From positions 11,933,058 through 11,997,057 of the forward strand of contig CM059576.1 of assembly GCA_030386875.1 (NCBI GenBank): a DNA stretch of 64,000 nt, read 5' to 3'. This document shows, piece by piece, positions 61,400-64,000 of this stretch; position 1 is the first letter of the stretch, and every line of letters starts with the position of its first letter. The notes beneath the pieces are model-generated. The model did no database searches, was not told where the DNA came from, and worked only from the letters and a program-made list of their open reading frames with translations. The translations under genes were made by a program, and so were the position numbers. This stretch comes from Morinoia aosen. Lineage: Eukaryota; Arthropoda; Malacostraca; Amphipoda; Talitridae.

Positions 61400-62006
61400 T
61401 TAGGAAGACGAGCAACTGTCTGCGCCGTAAGAGACCGCTAGGGCAACAGAAGTGAATTCTGTTAGTGCCGAACTGCGACAGCGTCTTCCTATCGACAAAC
61501 TATGCGAAATAGTTCGTCCTTCCGAGGTGGCTCCTTAAACCCCTTATTAGGCGAAGTGTCGTACAAGACTGAAGCCTGTCAACAATGAGAAAGGAAACTC
61601 TTTTGACCTCAGGGTGTGACTTGTTTAATGCTGAATCTCTTTGAAGTCCCTATCACATACACTGATATATTTTACCAAAGACAGTGATTTATTTTCTATT
61701 GCAAAAATAGTGCGTACAGACGTGAGCTACTGCATAACAGGGTACAACACTCAAAATTGCATTTAAAATATTAGTCGTATTTAGCTAGATAACACAAGAA
61801 ACATTGGAATATCGACATGTAATACAAATGATATTTAAGGGCTAACTGAAGTAAATGCACAAACGCAACATCAGCGCGGGGAAATAGATAAGTCGGCGTT
61901 CAGAGAGCTGAACACATGAAGAAAATACTTAAGGTTATAAGTAACTAACACAAAAAGGCTCGACAACCCCTGTGCGGCCTGACACGCCCGGGGGAGGGTG
62001 TCTCTG

Positions 62007-62783
62007 CTACGATAGCTGAGACAGGAAATCTGCAAGGTGGTTGTCGACTCCCGGAAGGTGTTCTGCTCGGAACCTGAAAAGGCTGAAATACAAAGCCCAA
62101 CGTTTCAATCGGGGGTTCAACTTGTCTGCCTGTTGTAAATAAAGGAGCGGTCGATGGTCGGTTTGTAACACAAATTCTCGTCCATACAGGTAGACCTCAA
62201 ACTTCTGTAGAGCCCAGTAGATGCTTAACGCTTCTTTTTCAATGGTAGAATAGTTTATTTCTGCTCCTCTCAGTCGACGTGAAGCATATGCTACCGGCGC
62301 GTAGTGACGGAAGTCTCGTTTGCTTGGCTGGAGGAGAGCTGCTCCAAGCCCAGTTTGGGAGGCATCTGTCCTCAGAATGAAAGGACATCTGGGGTCTGGT
62401 AACTGTAAGACCGGTCTCTTGACTAACGCTGTCTTCAAACTTTCGAACAGATCTTCTGTTGTATCGGTCCAAGGTATTTTTTCTGGGGAGTTCTTCTTTA
62501 GGAAATCATGGAGTTTAGATGTCAGTTGAGAGTAGTTAGGAATGTACTGTTGGTAGTACCCAACTGTACCGAGAAAACTTCGGAGCTCCCGTTTGGTTTT
62601 TGGGAGTGGAGCCGATTTCAAGGCTTCGACTCGGTTCTCCAGAGGCTGGATCTGATTACTGCTCAGTTGATGACCCAAATACTGGAGGCTGTCAAATCCG
62701 AATTCGCATTTGGACGGCTTCGCCTTAAGGCCATGTCGAGAGAGAGCTTCAAACAGTTTAGCTAATGCTGTGCAATGATCTTC
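62007..62783 (-). pseudogene. Ty3/gypsy pol: end of RT and RNase H
   Basis: This continues the frame of the reverse transcriptase after a TGA at 62784-62786. It shows the connecting region (RELRSFLGTVGYYQQYIPNY), the RNase H start FILRTDASQTGLGAALLQ, YSTIEKEALSIYWALQKFE, LQTDHRPLLYLQQ, and the end GVDNHLADFLSQLS before a TAG. All the RNase H acidic positions usually seen in Ty3/gypsy are present. No integrase follows. The LTR starts about 25 bases beyond the stop. Confidence 0.88.
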
Positions 62784-63347
62784 TCAGGTTGTCGAGGCGA
62801 TTAAGATGTCGTCCATGTAGACCTCGGTGTCTTGCAGTCCTGCAGTGACTTGACGTATAAGGCGGGAAAAAGTGGCTGGAGCATTTGCTAGGCCGAAAGG
62901 CAGTACGTTGAATTCATAGAGGCCAGACCTAGTTTTGAAGGCGGTGTATTGGCGGGACTCAGGGTGTAGAGGTACTTGCCAATATCCACTGGTCAGATCC
63001 ACTTTGCTGAATATTGTTTTGCCAGCTAAATTGGTGAAAATAGCAGTGGTGTCTGCTATCGGCTCGGCATCGAATACTGTCTGGCTGTTGAGGTGCCTGC
63101 AGTCCAGACAAAATCGGTGGGTTCCGTCTTTCTCCCGGACAGCGAGGAGCGGTGAATAGTAAGGTGATGTGGATGGCGTCACGATTCCCATCTTCATCCA
63201 CTTCTCTAAACTTGACCGCAGTTCAGGCTCAAGCGCTATGGGAAGTGGATACGAATGTTGAAGTCGAAAACTGGAAGGGTCCTTCAATTTTATTTCATGA
63301 ACTGCCGTGCTGGTTCTTCCGGGAGTATCTGTGAAAAGATTGCGATA
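62784..63347 (-). pseudogene. Ty3/gypsy pol: reverse transcriptase
   Basis: The leader NLFTDTPGRTSTAVHEIKL, then YSPLLAVREKDGTHRFCLDC, IFSKVDLTSGYWQVPLH, FNVLPFGLANAPATFSRLI and the catalytic box VYMDDILIAST identify a Ty3/gypsy reverse transcriptase. The frame joins the integrase upstream with only one TAA (63348-63350) between them and the RNase H downstream with one TGA (62784-62786). Confidence 0.9.
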
Positions 63348-64000
63348 TTATTCAAGTAGTTCCTGGAGTTCTGAGCGTTGTGTTGTAGTCAAAGTAGAGG
63401 AGATGAGACAGTCTTCAATGGTTTCTCCGACGGGTGACGGTATCTCTGGTTCTTTCCGGTCGAGTTCTTCTTCTTCGAAGGTAGGTTCTAGGGCGAGGCC
63501 AACCGCTGCAAATGCTTCCTCTACTCTCTCGTCGTCCTCCTCGCGATCTTTCTCGCTTGGTGAGGCGGAACTTTGCTGCTCCCGGTCGTGGTACTGGCGA
63601 AGGAGGTTGATGTGATAGACTTTGTTGTTTCCATCCACGTCCAATGTATAGGTATAGGTTCCCAGGCGTGATTTCACTGTATAGGGACCTTTCCAAGTCA
63701 TAAGTAGCTTCTTTCGAGAATCGGGCAGAAATACGAGGACTTTATCTCCTTGCTTTAGAGTTCGCATCTTGGTACGTCTGTTGAAGAACTTGGCGCTTTT
63801 CTCTTGGCTCCGGTTTAGATTCTCGCGAGCGATTTTACATGTTTCTTTAAATCGGTGCTTCATTTCCATCAAATACTGAGCAGTGCTCGTGTCGTCTTGC
63901 AAGCTACCATCGGTCCAGCATTCCTTGAGCACGGTTAAAGGTCCACGGACGCGATGGCCGTAGATGAGTTCGAAAGGAGAATACCCGGTTGAGGCCTGAG
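63348..64000 (-). pseudogene. Ty3/gypsy pol: integrase C-terminal part
   Basis: At the window edge the minus strand reads STGYSPFELIYGHRVRGPL, the end of a Ty3/gypsy integrase core. The GPY/F module follows (KQGDKVLVFLPDSRKKL, TWKGPYTVKSRLG), then KVYHINLLRQYH and an acidic tail. The integrase therefore lies upstream of the reverse transcriptase. The rest of the integrase, protease, gag and the 5' LTR lie beyond 64000. Confidence 0.88.

Larger units (their letters stand above)
58995..61984 (-). repeat. Ty3/gypsy 3' LTR, split by a hAT element
   Basis: On the minus strand the pol frame ends at 62007 and an LTR-like start TGTCAGGCCGC follows at 61984. The other end, GGTATCGACA, falls at 58995, next to the transposase frame it interrupts. 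The TGTC...GACA termini agree. Removing the hAT element and one target copy leaves about 980 bp. An AATAAA signal lies on the minus strand near 61690. The repeat block near its 3' end is unusual. The assignment is inferred because the partner LTR is outside the window. Confidence 0.62.

Overview
This is a eukaryotic nuclear genomic window, AT-rich and dominated by nested transposable elements. It is most likely from an arthropod, probably an insect. The element mix supports this: a Helitron, hAT and piggyBac-like DNA elements, a CR1/Jockey-type LINE, a tRNA-derived SINE and a Ty3/gypsy element. A C2H2 zinc-finger gene with spliced exons is the best candidate host gene. I cannot name a species. 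There are no bacterial genes, operons or rRNA genes, and no convincing single-copy tRNA gene.

Layout: (1) 1-3600 is the 5' part of a Helitron on the minus strand, with a decayed replicase and a palindrome-ended element inserted in it. (2) 5575-18717 and 43743-54477 are two diverged copies of one large unit in opposite orientation. Comparing them reveals many later insertions, because the sister copy keeps the empty site: a foldback MITE (5875-6421), a piggyBac-like element (6446-7281), a hAT element (8850-12658) holding a 1.15-kb palindrome, three copies of a TTAA-targeting family called X here (13330-14488, 17169-18376, 49641-51187), a LINE (about 45930-47561) and another piggyBac-like element (52856-53995) that itself holds a SINE. 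(3) Between the two units lie a minisatellite (22538-22842), a remarkable hAT-like transposase locus whose reading frame runs on into a PHD finger and an OTU cysteine-protease domain (23025-27614, minus strand), gene-poor AT-rich DNA (27.6-35.2 kb) and a multi-exon C2H2 zinc-finger gene on the minus strand (35722 to about 42.2 kb) with a hAT insertion in an intron. (4) 57861-58994 encodes a tnp2-like transposase. It is broken at 58995 by the end of a Ty3/gypsy element whose LTR (58995-61984) is itself split by a 2-kb hAT element. The gypsy pol gene (61985-64000, minus strand) runs off the right edge.

Most coding sequences here are decayed copies of mobile elements. The two strongest biological observations are the hAT-PHD-OTU fusion and a Ty3/gypsy pol in which the integrase lies before the reverse transcriptase (Copia-like or Gmr1-like order). 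Identifications rest on motif recognition by eye. No database or alignment program was available.
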